The translations under genes were made by a program, and so were the position numbers. Below, piece after piece: positions 18,241 to 27,895 of a stretch of DNA of 54,584 nt. How positions within the stretch are numbered: position 1 is the first letter of the stretch; each line of letters begins with the position of its first letter. This stretch comes from CAYSWH01 sp964434775 (GTDB lineage Bacteria; Patescibacteriota; JACMRA01), in assembly GCA_964434775.1 (NCBI GenBank), contig CAYSWH010000007.1, positions 1 through 54,584 of the forward strand, read 5' to 3'. The notes under the pieces were generated by a model, which saw nothing but the letters and a program-made list of their open reading frames with translations, had not been told where the DNA came from and did no database searches.

Positions 18241-18603
18241 ATGATAGTGAGCAATGACAACATAAAAATAAACATAATAAAGCATAAATTGACCAATTTA
18301 AAATTAACATTGGATCTTGTTATTTTTTTACAGGAAAAGCCTGAATTCCTAGACTCTCCGGTAAGAGAAGAGTGGGTGTTTTTATATGAAAGACCGGAAG
18401 AAATGTTTGAAGTTAGTCTGAGTCTCAACCAAATACACAACCAGGTTTATTTTAATGAATTAATTCCAATAATAAAATATAAAGGATATTGTATTGCCCT
18501 TCATAGAGAGAAGTATGTGTTAGTAGCCAGAAACATTCCTTCTATCGAAATCTACAACACTGTAGAAGAAATTTGGGATGATTTTATCAAAGGCCGCCTC
18601 TAG
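18241..18603 (+). CDS. hypothetical protein, 120 aa
   Basis: No family recognised. It is small, soluble and mixed alpha/beta, with EEWVFLYERPEEMFEVSLSL in the middle and an acidic C-terminal helix (YNTVEEIWDDFIKGRL). It is preferred over the overlapping shorter minus-strand frame because it is longer and ends 2 bases before the tail of the convergent ACT-domain gene. The N-terminal Asn/Ile/Lys-rich stretch may mean that a later start is used. Confidence 0.5.
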   Translation: MIVSNDNIKINIIKHKLTNLKLTLDLVIFLQEKPEFLDSPVREEWVFLYERPEEMFEVSLSLNQIHNQVYFNELIPIIKYKGYCIALHREKYVLVARNIPSIEIYNTVEEIWDDFIKGRL

Positions 18604-18605
18604 AA

Positions 18606-18998
18606 TTAGGTGTCTTGAACCACTCGAAATCCGGCATCTTTCAAAGCTTCTATGGCTTGCTCTAATTTAAGCTCCTTGATCATCAAATAATCTGTATCAT
18701 ATGTAGCGATCACACATAGATTAACATCTCTTGCTGCCAGAGCCGAAGTAAATTTTGAAGTAATCCCGACCAAGGATAAATCCAGTTGACCTTCCAGATA
18801 AAGTAATCTCCAACTCTTATCTGCCTTTACTTGTTCCTCAGGTAGACAAGCCTCTTCACAAACGATTGACAACTCTACACTACTTCTGGAAATTGAATAA
18901 AACTTGGATTCAGCTACCCAATTAGGAATTTTATATGAAGGGTCAAGTTTGCAGATTGCATACTTATTAGGAGCTAAAACAAATTTTAAATTAGACAT
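18606..18998 (-). CDS. ACT-domain protein (CASTOR/ACT_7-like)
   Basis: The 130-aa protein resembles small tandem-ACT proteins related to the amino-acid sensing ACT_7/CASTOR group. The first half has KFVLAPNKYAICKLDP and SISRSSVELSIVCEE. The second half has LDLSLVGITSKFTSALAARDVNLCVIATYDTDYLMI, the typical second ACT repeat with its ligand-site loop, and ends with a helix and a final strand FRVVQD. It probably binds an amino acid and regulates something; the target is not evident from the neighbours. Confidence 0.75.
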   Translation of the reverse strand: MSNLKFVLAPNKYAICKLDPSYKIPNWVAESKFYSISRSSVELSIVCEEACLPEEQVKADKSWRLLYLEGQLDLSLVGITSKFTSALAARDVNLCVIATYDTDYLMIKELKLEQAIEALKDAGFRVVQDT

Positions 18999-19053
18999 AG
19001 TATCAATTTGTATTTATATTTCAATCAACAGTCAAATACTTGACAATAAAAGG

Positions 19054-19059
19054 TATAAT
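19054..19059 (+). promoter_or_regulatory. -10 box upstream of the polysaccharide deacetylase
   Basis: A perfect TATAAT lies 68 bases before the ATG at 19128. The TTGACA just upstream is only 8 bases away, too close; AGTCAA further up could be a weak -35. This is the best promoter candidate in the divergent region between the ACT-domain gene and the deacetylase. Confidence 0.4.
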
Positions 19060-19127
19060 TTGTCCGTTTTTGTTATACAAAATTACATCATTGTTGTTGC
19101 ATCGATCAAGAGAAGTTCTCTATCCTG

Positions 19128-20969
19128 ATGAGTAGTATGAAAAGAAAATCCGAAAAAAGTAGAAACATAAGAAAAACACCTGTCAAAGCCAAAGTAAAAA
19201 AAAGCAACCTGGAGCAGGGTAACGATTATTCTTTAATCAATCAATCAGAATATAATAATACTAAGGCATACAACCCTTTCCAAACACCTCCTACTAGAGA
19301 GTCCATATATCCGGAACAGCAAGACTTTCATAAATATCAGGCAAAGAATCTTTCCGTAAAATTTGAAGAAGCAATAAATAAATCAGATGTTTCCGATAAT
19401 AACCAGCAAAGTTTTACAAATAAAGCAGACGAAACTCCGGGTATAAAAGTTGATCCAAGTGTCAAACTTCCTTCATTAAAAAACAGAGATTACATCTTCC
19501 GAAAAATAAATATCAAAATAGTCCTTACTTCTTTAATAATTCTAATATTTTTAGGGATCAGCTCACTAAGCGCTTATGCTTATTCGGCAAAACAAGAATA
19601 TACAAAAGAATGTAAAACTATAATTCAAGAAATTAATCAGGAGTATGATCTTACAAAAGACTTCTGCGATTCCGAAATTTCTGATTTTAAAGTAAGCTTG
19701 GACACTCAAGAATTGCTTCATCCTCCGCTTAAGAAAGTCAAAGAAAAGCAAGCTGAATACCGATTATTAATATCCGAGTATGAAAACTTACAAGTCGGCT
19801 TTGGTAATATAAAAGAAGTAGCATTAATTCTCGGTGTATATAGCAATGAAGACAGTCAGAATTTTGTTAACAAATTAAATAAGACCAATAAATATAGTAT
19901 AAAAAAAGAAATTCTTGTACAAGAAAAGCAGAACATCCAACATGAGCTTGCCAAATATATCAATAACTTACAATGGGAAACACAGAATCTGGAAAAAACT
20001 ATCATACAGGCCGAAAAAGACGGTATAAAAGTGGAGCCGGAAAAATCTCTTATTGCTAACTCCAATTTTGATTACCAAACCCCTGAAAAAGCTAAAGAAG
20101 TTCATAGTTACTCTCAAAGCCTAAAGAATGCCCAAACCAAACTTAACAACAAGATTTACTCAAAAAATACTTATGGAAAATACGATAACTTAGAAGAAAA
20201 TCAGGTTTTACTTCCGGTATTAATGTATCATCGGATTGACTACTATGAAGATTTCCCTGAAAGCCTCAAAAGTACAATGTTAAAAGAAATGACTATATCC
20301 CCGGAAAATTTTAGAAAACAATTAAATTTCCTAATCGATAGAGGCTATCAAACTGTCACTTTAAGCGAAATTGAGGAGGCTTTCTTCAACAAAGACCGTT
20401 CTTTTTTTGATGGAAAAAAAATAATTCTGACTTTTGATGATGGCTTTACGGAACATTATTCAATAGCTTACCAAGAGTTGAAATCCAGGAATATGACAGG
20501 TGTTTTTGGTATTTACACTAACGGCATAGAACAAATTGGTAGAACCAAAATAAAAGAAATGCATGACAACGGGATGGAAATTGTATCACACTCCGTATCG
20601 CATTGTATGATGGGGCCTAATCTTGATTTTACTTTAAAAAGCCCACGGGGCGGTGCCTACAAACCTTGCAGTAATACAGGTTACGGTTTTAACCAAGGGT
20701 TGATGCCAACTGAAGAAATCAGGTACGAACTCCGAGAATCAAAAAAAACCTTGGAAGATATTATTCAGGATGATGTTGACTACTTTATCTACCCTTTCGG
20801 CAGTTACAATGACCAAATTTTAGAAATCGCTAAAGAGGAAAACTATAGGATGGGTCTTAAAGTAGGTGAAGGCCCTGTAGTTTCCTTTGATAAACCTTTA
20901 ACAATAAACAGAGTTAATGTCAGCGGTCGGCAAGAAGCTCTCGGCGGCTGGTTTGCCCAGCATCAATAA
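19128..20969 (+). CDS. membrane-anchored polysaccharide deacetylase (NodB domain)
   Basis: This 613-aa protein has a basic, low-complexity cytoplasmic region (1-125), one membrane helix (about 128-150), an extracytoplasmic coiled-coil stalk (about 155-340) and a C-terminal NodB/CE4 domain (about 360-613). Domain motifs are VLMYHRI, ILTFDDGF (catalytic and metal Asp) and SHSVSHCMM (metal-binding H-x-x-x-H type). YPFGSYN follows, and then the closing region with INRVNVSG. Family members remove acetyl groups from peptidoglycan or other wall or capsular glycans, and the anchoring places it at the outer face of the membrane. This suits a monoderm envelope cluster. Confidence 0.9.
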   Translation: MSSMKRKSEKSRNIRKTPVKAKVKKSNLEQGNDYSLINQSEYNNTKAYNPFQTPPTRESIYPEQQDFHKYQAKNLSVKFEEAINKSDVSDNNQQSFTNKADETPGIKVDPSVKLPSLKNRDYIFRKINIKIVLTSLIILIFLGISSLSAYAYSAKQEYTKECKTIIQEINQEYDLTKDFCDSEISDFKVSLDTQELLHPPLKKVKEKQAEYRLLISEYENLQVGFGNIKEVALILGVYSNEDSQNFVNKLNKTNKYSIKKEILVQEKQNIQHELAKYINNLQWETQNLEKTIIQAEKDGIKVEPEKSLIANSNFDYQTPEKAKEVHSYSQSLKNAQTKLNNKIYSKNTYGKYDNLEENQVLLPVLMYHRIDYYEDFPESLKSTMLKEMTISPENFRKQLNFLIDRGYQTVTLSEIEEAFFNKDRSFFDGKKIILTFDDGFTEHYSIAYQELKSRNMTGVFGIYTNGIEQIGRTKIKEMHDNGMEIVSHSVSHCMMGPNLDFTLKSPRGGAYKPCSNTGYGFNQGLMPTEEIRYELRESKKTLEDIIQDDVDYFIYPFGSYNDQILEIAKEENYRMGLKVGEGPVVSFDKPLTINRVNVSGRQEALGGWFAQHQ

Positions 20970-20982
20970 CACAGCAAATAAT

Positions 20983-21459
20983 TTAGACTTCGCAGTTTTC
21001 TATAGTAAAGTTCTTTGTTCCTTGATTATTTACGCTAACAGTATCCCGAGACATTTCAACACCCTCCTTGTTTTTTAGAATAATTCTTACTTTATCCCCT
21101 ACCGATAACTCTGCAACTGTCGGAGTAATTAACGGATTATTATTGCTGTCTCTGTAAATCGTACCAATAATGCCTCCTTGAGGGTTAAGGATTTGTATTT
21201 CAAACGGTAGATTAAGATCCTGACGGTTTTTTAGGTGCTGACTATCATTACAAATTGCCTTTATTTGAAAGTCTGTCATTCTGGAGGCTCCCGCATTATT
21301 ACCTCCGCTGGTAAAATAAAAAACTGCGGTTGAAATCGCGATTATAACTCCAACTACCATAGTCACTTGTAACTTAGCAAATGTTGATCCGTAAAAACGA
21401 AACTTTCGCTTTGGTTTACGCCTTTTACTTCTCAACCGAGTTTTGTTATAGGTAAACAT
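20983..21459 (-). CDS. single-pass membrane protein, 158 aa
   Basis: A very basic N-terminus (residues 1-27, many Arg/Lys) is followed by a membrane helix (about 31-52, LQVTMVVGVIIAISTAVFYF). About 100 extracytoplasmic residues rich in beta strands and Asn/Gly turns come next, with two cysteines (ICNDS and the near-terminal ENCEV) able to form a disulfide. The layout is like that of the first part of the 16370 protein. No family recognised. It is convergent with the deacetylase, 13 bases apart. Confidence 0.65.
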   Translation of the reverse strand: MFTYNKTRLRSKRRKPKRKFRFYGSTFAKLQVTMVVGVIIAISTAVFYFTSGGNNAGASRMTDFQIKAICNDSQHLKNRQDLNLPFEIQILNPQGGIIGTIYRDSNNNPLITPTVAELSVGDKVRIILKNKEGVEMSRDTVSVNNQGTKNFTIENCEV

Positions 21460-21543
21460 AATATGCGCTTTGCTCCTCTTGTTAGTTCAAATTATATCTT
21501 AGTATTTAAGTATGGTCAAAAATTTAAATAGTATTTCAACAAA

Positions 21544-21572
21544 TAGACAATCACATTTTCCTACTATATACT
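21544..21572 (+). promoter_or_regulatory. sigma70-type promoter of the giant surface protein
   Basis: TAGACA (21544-21549), exactly 17 bases, then TATACT (21567-21572). The resulting leader to the ATG at 21773 would be close to 195 bases, unusually long for this window. It is very A-rich in its last 100 bases. The 313-base spacer 21460-21772 holds no gene. Nothing like a riboswitch was recognised in the leader. Confidence 0.5.
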
Positions 21573-21772
21573 TAACATAGCAAGAGTTTTTGAAATGAAA
21601 AATTAAGAATGCAAAAATTAAGTCAAAATTAAATTAAAAAAATTGATTGTATTGTATTCTAACCGACATTTTAAATTCTTAGCTGAAAACTAAAAAAACT
21701 ACCAAAACCCTTTCAAACAAAAAAAGACAAAAGTAGAAAAAATAAACAACAAACATAAATATATACAAATAC

Positions 21773-24700
21773 ATGTTCATTTTAAAGCTTAAACTGGAAT
21801 CTTTTTTTCGAAAGCAAAAAACTTTTTCTTATCTTCTAGTCTTTGCTTTTCTTCTTACCTCCTTATTACCTCTTGGGCTTTTTGAAAAGGATGTGGAAGC
21901 TAAGTTTACTCAGGATAATAATAATGGATACTATGACTTGGATTTTCGTGACAACGAGACAGGATTGGAACCGCCTGAACACGGGAAAAGATCAAATGTA
22001 AGTATTGATACTCAGAGTGGAGTTGCAAATCTTACTTTAACAGATCAGGATGGGTATTTTACTACCTCAACAATAACACCTTCTTCTTTTGCCAATTGGA
22101 AGGATATTGAAATAGAGGGTATATATAATCATCCAAATGATGTACTAGTTTCTTTACTTGATTGTTCAGGTAATCTAGATCCTATTAGTGATTTTCAAAA
22201 CATTCCCTTAAACCAGAACAAAATAGACATTAGTTCTTTAGACAAGAATACATATGGATGTATCAAAGTCAGACTAGACTTATCAAGTCAAAATACGGTT
22301 AAACCGGTTATTAACAATCTAAGAGTCAACTGGAATCCTCTGCCCGTCTTCTTGATCAAGCACAGCACAGACTCCGAGGTTCAAGCCGGACAAAAAATAG
22401 TCTATCAAGTTAACTTCTCTACTTCCTTTGCCGATGCCGCAGGTACGGTTATTTGGGTAAAACTTCCAAACATTGATGACGGGACAATCAAAGATTTTGA
22501 TCCTTCTTACGGCCAAGACTTAACTCCCACATTCACTTCGGCCACGGACGGAGGTCAGTTTACCGTCAATGAAATCACGGTTAACGGAATTACTATTCCG
22601 GCTGGTTCGGTCTTCTGGGACTTGGGAACGACTAAAGCCGGAGAAACTAAAAGGCTTAGCTACGCTTTGCAAACAAAACCGGGTTGGGAAAATGGAGTTA
22701 TCTTGGAAAGTCAGGCTATAATTAATAGTTTGGAGGCTACAGAGAAAATTAGTGATGCTGATCGAAATCAAAATGGGAATCAACGTATAGTCACTAAAGT
22801 TTTGTCTGAACCGGAACCAACAATTAACAAGACAGTCGCCGGAACAGTCAGATTGGACAACGGAGAGCATGTATTTGACGAACCGAGCAATGGTTACACT
22901 CCCGAGGTTGTTTATTCTATCAGCGTAGGCAACAGTTTCGCTGCTATCGGACGAGAAGAAATTTTCAACCCTTCTGTTACCGACGACTTAAGCGATATTA
23001 AAGCCAAATTAATTAATCAATGTGGTGTAAGTGAGTCTGATTGGAGTAGTCGAATTACCCCCAACAACGATGGTCAGCTTGATGTTGACGGTGAGGTGAT
23101 TAACTGGGATATGAACAACTTGCGAGCCGGAGGTAGTACTTCAGTTTCCTTTGGGGTTGACTATACCAATTGTCCCTACAATGTAGACCTGGAAATCGAC
23201 AATATCGCCCACTTAGACGCCGACAATATCAATAGAATTTCAGACTCTCAACTAGTAAAATTCAAAAACGACTTTCCCCCAACCGGAATTTTTGCTAAAG
23301 GAGACGAAGTAACTGGAAGTAAGCGAATCAGTGCTTTAGTTGATGATAATCCGGCAACTCCTCAAACCTACGAAGAAGTTTTCTCCTACTGGCTTAGAGG
23401 TAAGAACTCTGGAGTGGTTAGGTTAGACGATTTAGTCTTCGTAGATAAGGTTCCGGATAATCTGGAATTCATTTCAGCTAGCCTCCCTTCCAACGCAGAT
23501 GGTACTATCTTTTACACCACAAGCGGAGCCGAAAACGACCCAACTAATCCTCCGAGCTTTGACTGGACGCAAGCTCCGGGTGCTTTAGGTAGTGGGTGGC
23601 AAAACCTCAACGACAACCCTCCGACCAATCCTAGTGATGTAGAGTGGGTGGCTTTCTACATACCCTGCCTTAACTCTACCGCTTTTCCTAGCCCGGAAGG
23701 CAGCTCATGCCATCAAAAACCTACTCAAGTAGACGCTGAGATTAAGGTAAAGATTGTCACCCCGGCAGATGCCTGTACGGACTACACCATTCCTAATACC
23801 GGACTCTTTTACTCATTTAGAGCAGGAGATAGTATTTTCAACACTGATGAAAGTTTGGTAGAGGTGGTAGAACCCTTGAGACTAGTTGACGACAAAGAAC
23901 GAACTCACGTAGTGGCTCCGGTTGCTGACTTATCTCAACAAACAAAGATGGGTGGACCGGACTTTCTGGACGTTTTTGAAACAGGGGAGTACACTTTAAC
24001 AGTCAGAAACACCGGCTTTGATATTGCCCGGAACGTCGTTACCACCATTGAGATTCCCGAGATTGAGGTTAACGGAGTGCCGACCAAACTTGGTTTTGCC
24101 GGAGCTGAAGGCGGAGTGGTTGATTTAAGTAACCTACCAAACAGTATTTTTATAGACCTGGATGACTTACCGGCCGGACAGTCCAAACAAGTTAAAGTTA
24201 GATTTACGGTACCTAGAGGTGCATTAGGCAGTTTTGTAGTCAATAGCTCGGCTACCGCCATAGACGATGAGGATTGTAAAGAGATTAGAACTGTAGCCAA
24301 CACCTCCACGACAGTAACCGGAGATCCGAACCTGGAAATGTTCAAGACTCGAGACGAAGCCATTATTAATTCAGGAGAAACGGTTAATTACCAGTTAAGA
24401 TATTTTAATAACGGAGAGATTCCAACCGAACAGACTTTTGTCTTAGATAACGTGCCGGACAAGAGCGTTTTTGTGGAAGCCTACACTTCAGCTACGGACG
24501 CTAACTTAAACGACTACACCTGCGAAGGCTGCCAAGTTTACTTTAGCAAAGGTGATAATTTGCCAAGTGAGCTAAACGCTACCGATCCTTTTGATCGAGC
24601 CGTCATCGCTTCGCATTTTACAGTTGGTACGGAAATTTCCCCCGGAGTATGGACATCTCCATTTGGCGAAGAAACTAAGTTCATTGCCTTTTTGGTAGAT

Positions 24701-26119
24701 GACCGGGATACGGGAGTATTTGGAGCAGGGTTTTCCGGAATGGTAGGTTTTCAGGTAAAGAATGATAATGATGGAATTGGTGGAGAAACGAAGGGTTCTC
24801 CGGCCGGTACGATTATCTATAACTACGCTGCTATCTTTTCGGATGAGCTTCTACAAGCTATTGGCAATACCGTCTTTACCACAATTCTACCAAACCCTGG
24901 TCTAGATATAGAGAAGACTTCCAGTGACAACACCCTCTTTGCCGGTCAAGAGTTTGATTGGTACATAGATTATTACAACAACTCTTCCAATGCTAATACA
25001 ACCACCACTGTTAGCGATACCTTGCCTCCCGAAGTTGAACTTCTTTCTGTTGGGCATGAATGGAATGAAAATACCTTGAATAATGATAGCGATCTTGTAA
25101 GTGGAGACGTGGATATAACCGGCGATCCTAACCTAACAATTACTAACCAGTCGGACGGCACTACTTTAGTTGAACTAAACGTGGCCCCCGGACTTCGAGG
25201 TGAAGGTCTCAACTTTTTGGAAGGAGGTCGCTTAACTTTCAAAGTGCAAATAAAAGAATCTCAAACCACCGGGGATATTATATTAAACACCGTCATCGGT
25301 AACTACGCCAACGAAAACAGCAGTGGGACCGTTAGTGACGAAGACCTGGTTGAAGTAGCCAATCCGGATCTTTGGCTGAGAAAAGTAGTAGATCGAACAG
25401 ATCCGATCTCGGGAGAATTGCTTAATTACACCTTACTTATCTCCAACGAGGGAGAGAACGAGGCACCGGATGTAAGCATTGTAGACACCTTGCCTGCAGG
25501 TCTTTGCTATGAAGGTCCAACTACGGTTTTGACAAGTGACTGGTCTTTACCAGAGCCACAAGTGAACGGCAATTGCGGAGAGAATCAAACTCTAACTTGG
25601 AACGGAGTAATTGATGGAGAAGACTCCCCTCAAGGAACTATCCCGGCCAAAAGCGGGGACATTTTGGTTAGTTACAAAGTGAGAGTGAATCAAGAAGTGC
25701 CGGCCGGAGCTAGTTTAATCAACGGTGCTTCCACGACCACCACCAGAACAGAAGACGAGAATTTCCCCAACGACGATACCGAAAAGGTTAAAATACCTTT
25801 ACCGGACACTTACGTCTTTAAGCAAGCCCCAAACTCGATTATTCCTGGACAACTGTTTAGATACACCCTTTCATATGGCAACACCACCAGACAACCGGCG
25901 GCAAATAGTTATTTAATTGATACTTTGCCTGACTATGACGGAGACGGCACGGGAGATTTGAAAGTCACCGGCGTTACAGGCAACAACTCGGAAGTCTTTT
26001 ACTTTCACGAGCAGCCCCTTAACGATCCGGCTCCTGATTTTGATATTAACAATCCACTAGACAACGGCTGGGTAGACACTCTACCTGCCAATCCGACCTA
26101 CAAGTTGTTGGTACTCTAG
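21773..26119 (+). CDS. giant LPxTG surface protein, piece 1 (signal peptide and DUF11 repeats)
   Basis: This is the N-terminal piece of one very large surface protein. It opens with a signal peptide: basic start, hydrophobic core LLVFAFLLTSLLPLGLF and a likely cut after DVEA near residue 43. There follow about 1,400 residues of tandem Ig-like DUF11/conserved-repeat domains, recognisable by IEKT/VRKV-like starts and DTLPxxxxL strands, for example DTLPPEVELLSV and DTLPAGLCYEG. The frame closes at 26119, but homologous sequence (GTLDSLEGPRTIQIDIEG) continues at once in the next frame from about 26107. Loss of one G in the run read as TTGTTGG would explain it. Role is inferred to be adhesion or cell contact. 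Function beyond the start of the shift depends on the rest of the locus. Confidence 0.85.
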   Translation: MFILKLKLESFFRKQKTFSYLLVFAFLLTSLLPLGLFEKDVEAKFTQDNNNGYYDLDFRDNETGLEPPEHGKRSNVSIDTQSGVANLTLTDQDGYFTTSTITPSSFANWKDIEIEGIYNHPNDVLVSLLDCSGNLDPISDFQNIPLNQNKIDISSLDKNTYGCIKVRLDLSSQNTVKPVINNLRVNWNPLPVFLIKHSTDSEVQAGQKIVYQVNFSTSFADAAGTVIWVKLPNIDDGTIKDFDPSYGQDLTPTFTSATDGGQFTVNEITVNGITIPAGSVFWDLGTTKAGETKRLSYALQTKPGWENGVILESQAIINSLEATEKISDADRNQNGNQRIVTKVLSEPEPTINKTVAGTVRLDNGEHVFDEPSNGYTPEVVYSISVGNSFAAIGREEIFNPSVTDDLSDIKAKLINQCGVSESDWSSRITPNNDGQLDVDGEVINWDMNNLRAGGSTSVSFGVDYTNCPYNVDLEIDNIAHLDADNINRISDSQLVKFKNDFPPTGIFAKGDEVTGSKRISALVDDNPATPQTYEEVFSYWLRGKNSGVVRLDDLVFVDKVPDNLEFISASLPSNADGTIFYTTSGAENDPTNPPSFDWTQAPGALGSGWQNLNDNPPTNPSDVEWVAFYIPCLNSTAFPSPEGSSCHQKPTQVDAEIKVKIVTPADACTDYTIPNTGLFYSFRAGDSIFNTDESLVEVVEPLRLVDDKERTHVVAPVADLSQQTKMGGPDFLDVFETGEYTLTVRNTGFDIARNVVTTIEIPEIEVNGVPTKLGFAGAEGGVVDLSNLPNSIFIDLDDLPAGQSKQVKVRFTVPRGALGSFVVNSSATAIDDEDCKEIRTVANTSTTVTGDPNLEMFKTRDEAIINSGETVNYQLRYFNNGEIPTEQTFVLDNVPDKSVFVEAYTSATDANLNDYTCEGCQVYFSKGDNLPSELNATDPFDRAVIASHFTVGTEISPGVWTSPFGEETKFIAFLVDDRDTGVFGAGFSGMVGFQVKNDNDGIGGETKGSPAGTIIYNYAAIFSDELLQAIGNTVFTTILPNPGLDIEKTSSDNTLFAGQEFDWYIDYYNNSSNANTTTTVSDTLPPEVELLSVGHEWNENTLNNDSDLVSGDVDITGDPNLTITNQSDGTTLVELNVAPGLRGEGLNFLEGGRLTFKVQIKESQTTGDIILNTVIGNYANENSSGTVSDEDLVEVANPDLWLRKVVDRTDPISGELLNYTLLISNEGENEAPDVSIVDTLPAGLCYEGPTTVLTSDWSLPEPQVNGNCGENQTLTWNGVIDGEDSPQGTIPAKSGDILVSYKVRVNQEVPAGASLINGASTTTTRTEDENFPNDDTEKVKIPLPDTYVFKQAPNSIIPGQLFRYTLSYGNTTRQPAANSYLIDTLPDYDGDGTGDLKVTGVTGNNSEVFYFHEQPLNDPAPDFDINNPLDNGWVDTLPANPTYKLLVL

Positions 26120-27463
26120 ACTCTCTGGAAGGCCCTAGAACTATTCAAATCGACATAGAGGGGATTGATGCGGATACAGATTCTGATCTAGCAGCAGGAA
26201 TTGAACTGGTTAATCAAGTAGAGATCACTACCACCGACGACGAAGAAACTTTGGAAAACAATACGGACGAGACTAGCACTAAAACTCCGGGGATGGATCT
26301 TTATCTTGAAAAAACCGGTTCAACCGAAGGAGCTTTTCCGGGGATTCAACCGGATGAGGTTTTAACTTACACCGTTTCTTTTGGAAATCAAGGTATTGAA
26401 AAGGCTTGCGCTCCGTATATTGAAGATACTTTGCCCGAGTATCTAGAGCCACTGGATCCGTTTCACAACTTTGACATACTTAGACTAATCGATGAGAACG
26501 GTCAGCCGATTCAGCCGATTAACAGTAATGGAGAAGCTATCAACGATCTTATTGAGGTTACTTTCCAAGATTTGGGTGATCGAACGTATCGCTGGGATTT
26601 TGGGGATGAAGATCAATGCCTGCCTCCGGGATCTCAAGGAGAGTTTCAACTCTACACCAGAATTAGAGAGGACACACCAAACGAAACCAATCTGACCAAC
26701 ACGGCAACTATCGGCGAGAATGAGGCCGGTATAGATGATGTGCAGGAGAACAATACAGATACATCAGAAACCATCGCCTACAGAGCTGATGTGCTGGTAG
26801 AAAAGAATGGAGTGGCTTGTGGAGAAGATAACGACTGCACTACCGAAGAAGATAACTCAGAGACCGAGGCCTACCTAAACGATCTAATCAACTACACCGT
26901 AATATATAACAACCAAGGAGACATTGACGCCGAGGATGTACTAATTCAAGAAACCATTCCGATAGGAACTTGCTACAGGATCGGTAGTGTGGAGGCCAAC
27001 CAACCTCCGGCTTCTCAAGTAGTTTATTCCAGTGACAATGGAGTTACCTGGGACTATGTACCCATCGATCAAGGAGATAGCCATGACTGCCAAGTGACCG
27101 ACTTTCGGGTGGACTTTACCTTTCCTCTACCGGCTCCGGCCACCTTTGATGGGGAGGATGCGTACAACGAATTGAGTGGAGACAGAGTAGATACGGTGAG
27201 GGGGAGGTATTCCGATAAAGCTCGGCAGGATCAGTGGGAATGGGTTAGGTCGGCTAATGATGCTGGTACAGTCTTTGTCACGGACACAGACACGGATGCA
27301 AATGGAAATGTGTATGCAACGGGATCATTCAGTAGTACAGTCAATTTTGGTGGTATCACCTTAACTCCTGGTGATGGATCAACCGGAAGTGCTGATATCT
27401 TTTTGGCTAAATATGATCCGGATGGCAATGTTGTCTGGGTCAAACAGGCTGGGGGAGAACGTC
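26104..27463 (+). CDS. giant LPxTG surface protein, piece 2 (DUF11 repeats, start of propeller block)
   Basis: Open frame continuing piece 1 after the apparent one-base frameshift near 26105. It has no plausible start of its own (only a TTG at 26251 well inside a domain). It encodes further DUF11-type repeats (MDLYLEKTGSTEGAF ... EDTLPEYLEPL; ADVLVEKNG ... QETIPIGTCY). From about 27230 it has the first unit of an SBBP-like propeller repeat, with the pattern DANGNVYATGSF ... ADIFLAKYDPDGNVVWVKQ. It runs into the 100-N gap at 27464, so its real end is unknown. Confidence 0.8.
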
Positions 27464-27563
27464 NNNNNNNNNNNNNNNNNNNNNNNNNNNNNNNNNNNNN
27501 NNNNNNNNNNNNNNNNNNNNNNNNNNNNNNNNNNNNNNNNNNNNNNNNNNNNNNNNNNNNNNN
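27464..27563. other. assembly gap, 100 N
   Basis: Exactly 100 N inside the propeller-repeat block. The 56 bases before it (27408-27463) are identical to 27612-27667, and 27564-27618 is identical to 27759-27813. The gap therefore lies in near-perfect tandem repeats that the assembler could not resolve. The true number of repeat units and the frame across the gap are unknown. Confidence 0.98.
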
Positions 27564-27813
27564 GTTTGACCGTAAGCAGTGGAGATAGCTATGATAGGGA
27601 GATATTTGTAGCCAAATATGATCCGGATGGCAATGTTGTCTGGGTCAAACAGGCTGGGGGAGAACGTCAGAATGAGGCAAGAAAAATAAAAGTGGACAAC
27701 GATAGTAATATTTATTTGACCGGTCAGTTTTCAGGTACTGCCAGTTTTGATAGTATTAGTTTGACCGTAAGCAGTGGAGATAGCTATGATAGGGAGATAT
27801 TTGTAGCCAAATA
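27564..27813 (+). repeat. 195-bp near-perfect tandem repeat within the propeller block
   Basis: 27564-27618 recurs without change at 27759-27813. The bases between form one full repeat unit of 195 bp (65 codons). The unit also extends left across the gap, as shown by 27408-27463 being identical to 27612-27667. Other propeller units downstream are much more diverged, so these copies are recent duplications. Confidence 0.85.
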
Positions 27814-27895
27814 CGATCCGGATGGCGACATTGAATGGGCCAAGCAGGCAGAAGTCTCTTCTTCGAGTAGCTCAATGTCATCAGAAGGTATAGAC
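27564..27895 (+). CDS. giant LPxTG surface protein, piece 3 (propeller repeats after the gap)
   Basis: A short open stretch after the gap encodes two SBBP-like units, each about 65 codons (LTVSSGDSYDREIFVAKYD ... DNDSNIYLTGQFSGTASFD). The repeated DNA is nearly identical over its first 55 bases with a 195-base period. The frame goes out at about 27840-27895 (it would end LMEMCM and stop at 27922), while the family pattern DSDGNVYVTGFF continues in the next frame. That means a second apparent single-base frameshift. Confidence 0.75.

Noticed and set aside
18210..18440. 76-aa minus-strand ORF
   Set aside because: Shadow of the longer plus-strand frame 18241-18603, with low-complexity hydrophobic composition at its end.
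27408..27813. CRISPR-like repeats around the gap
   Set aside because: The repeats are coding, in frame with propeller units of 65 codons, and have no short repeat/spacer pattern.
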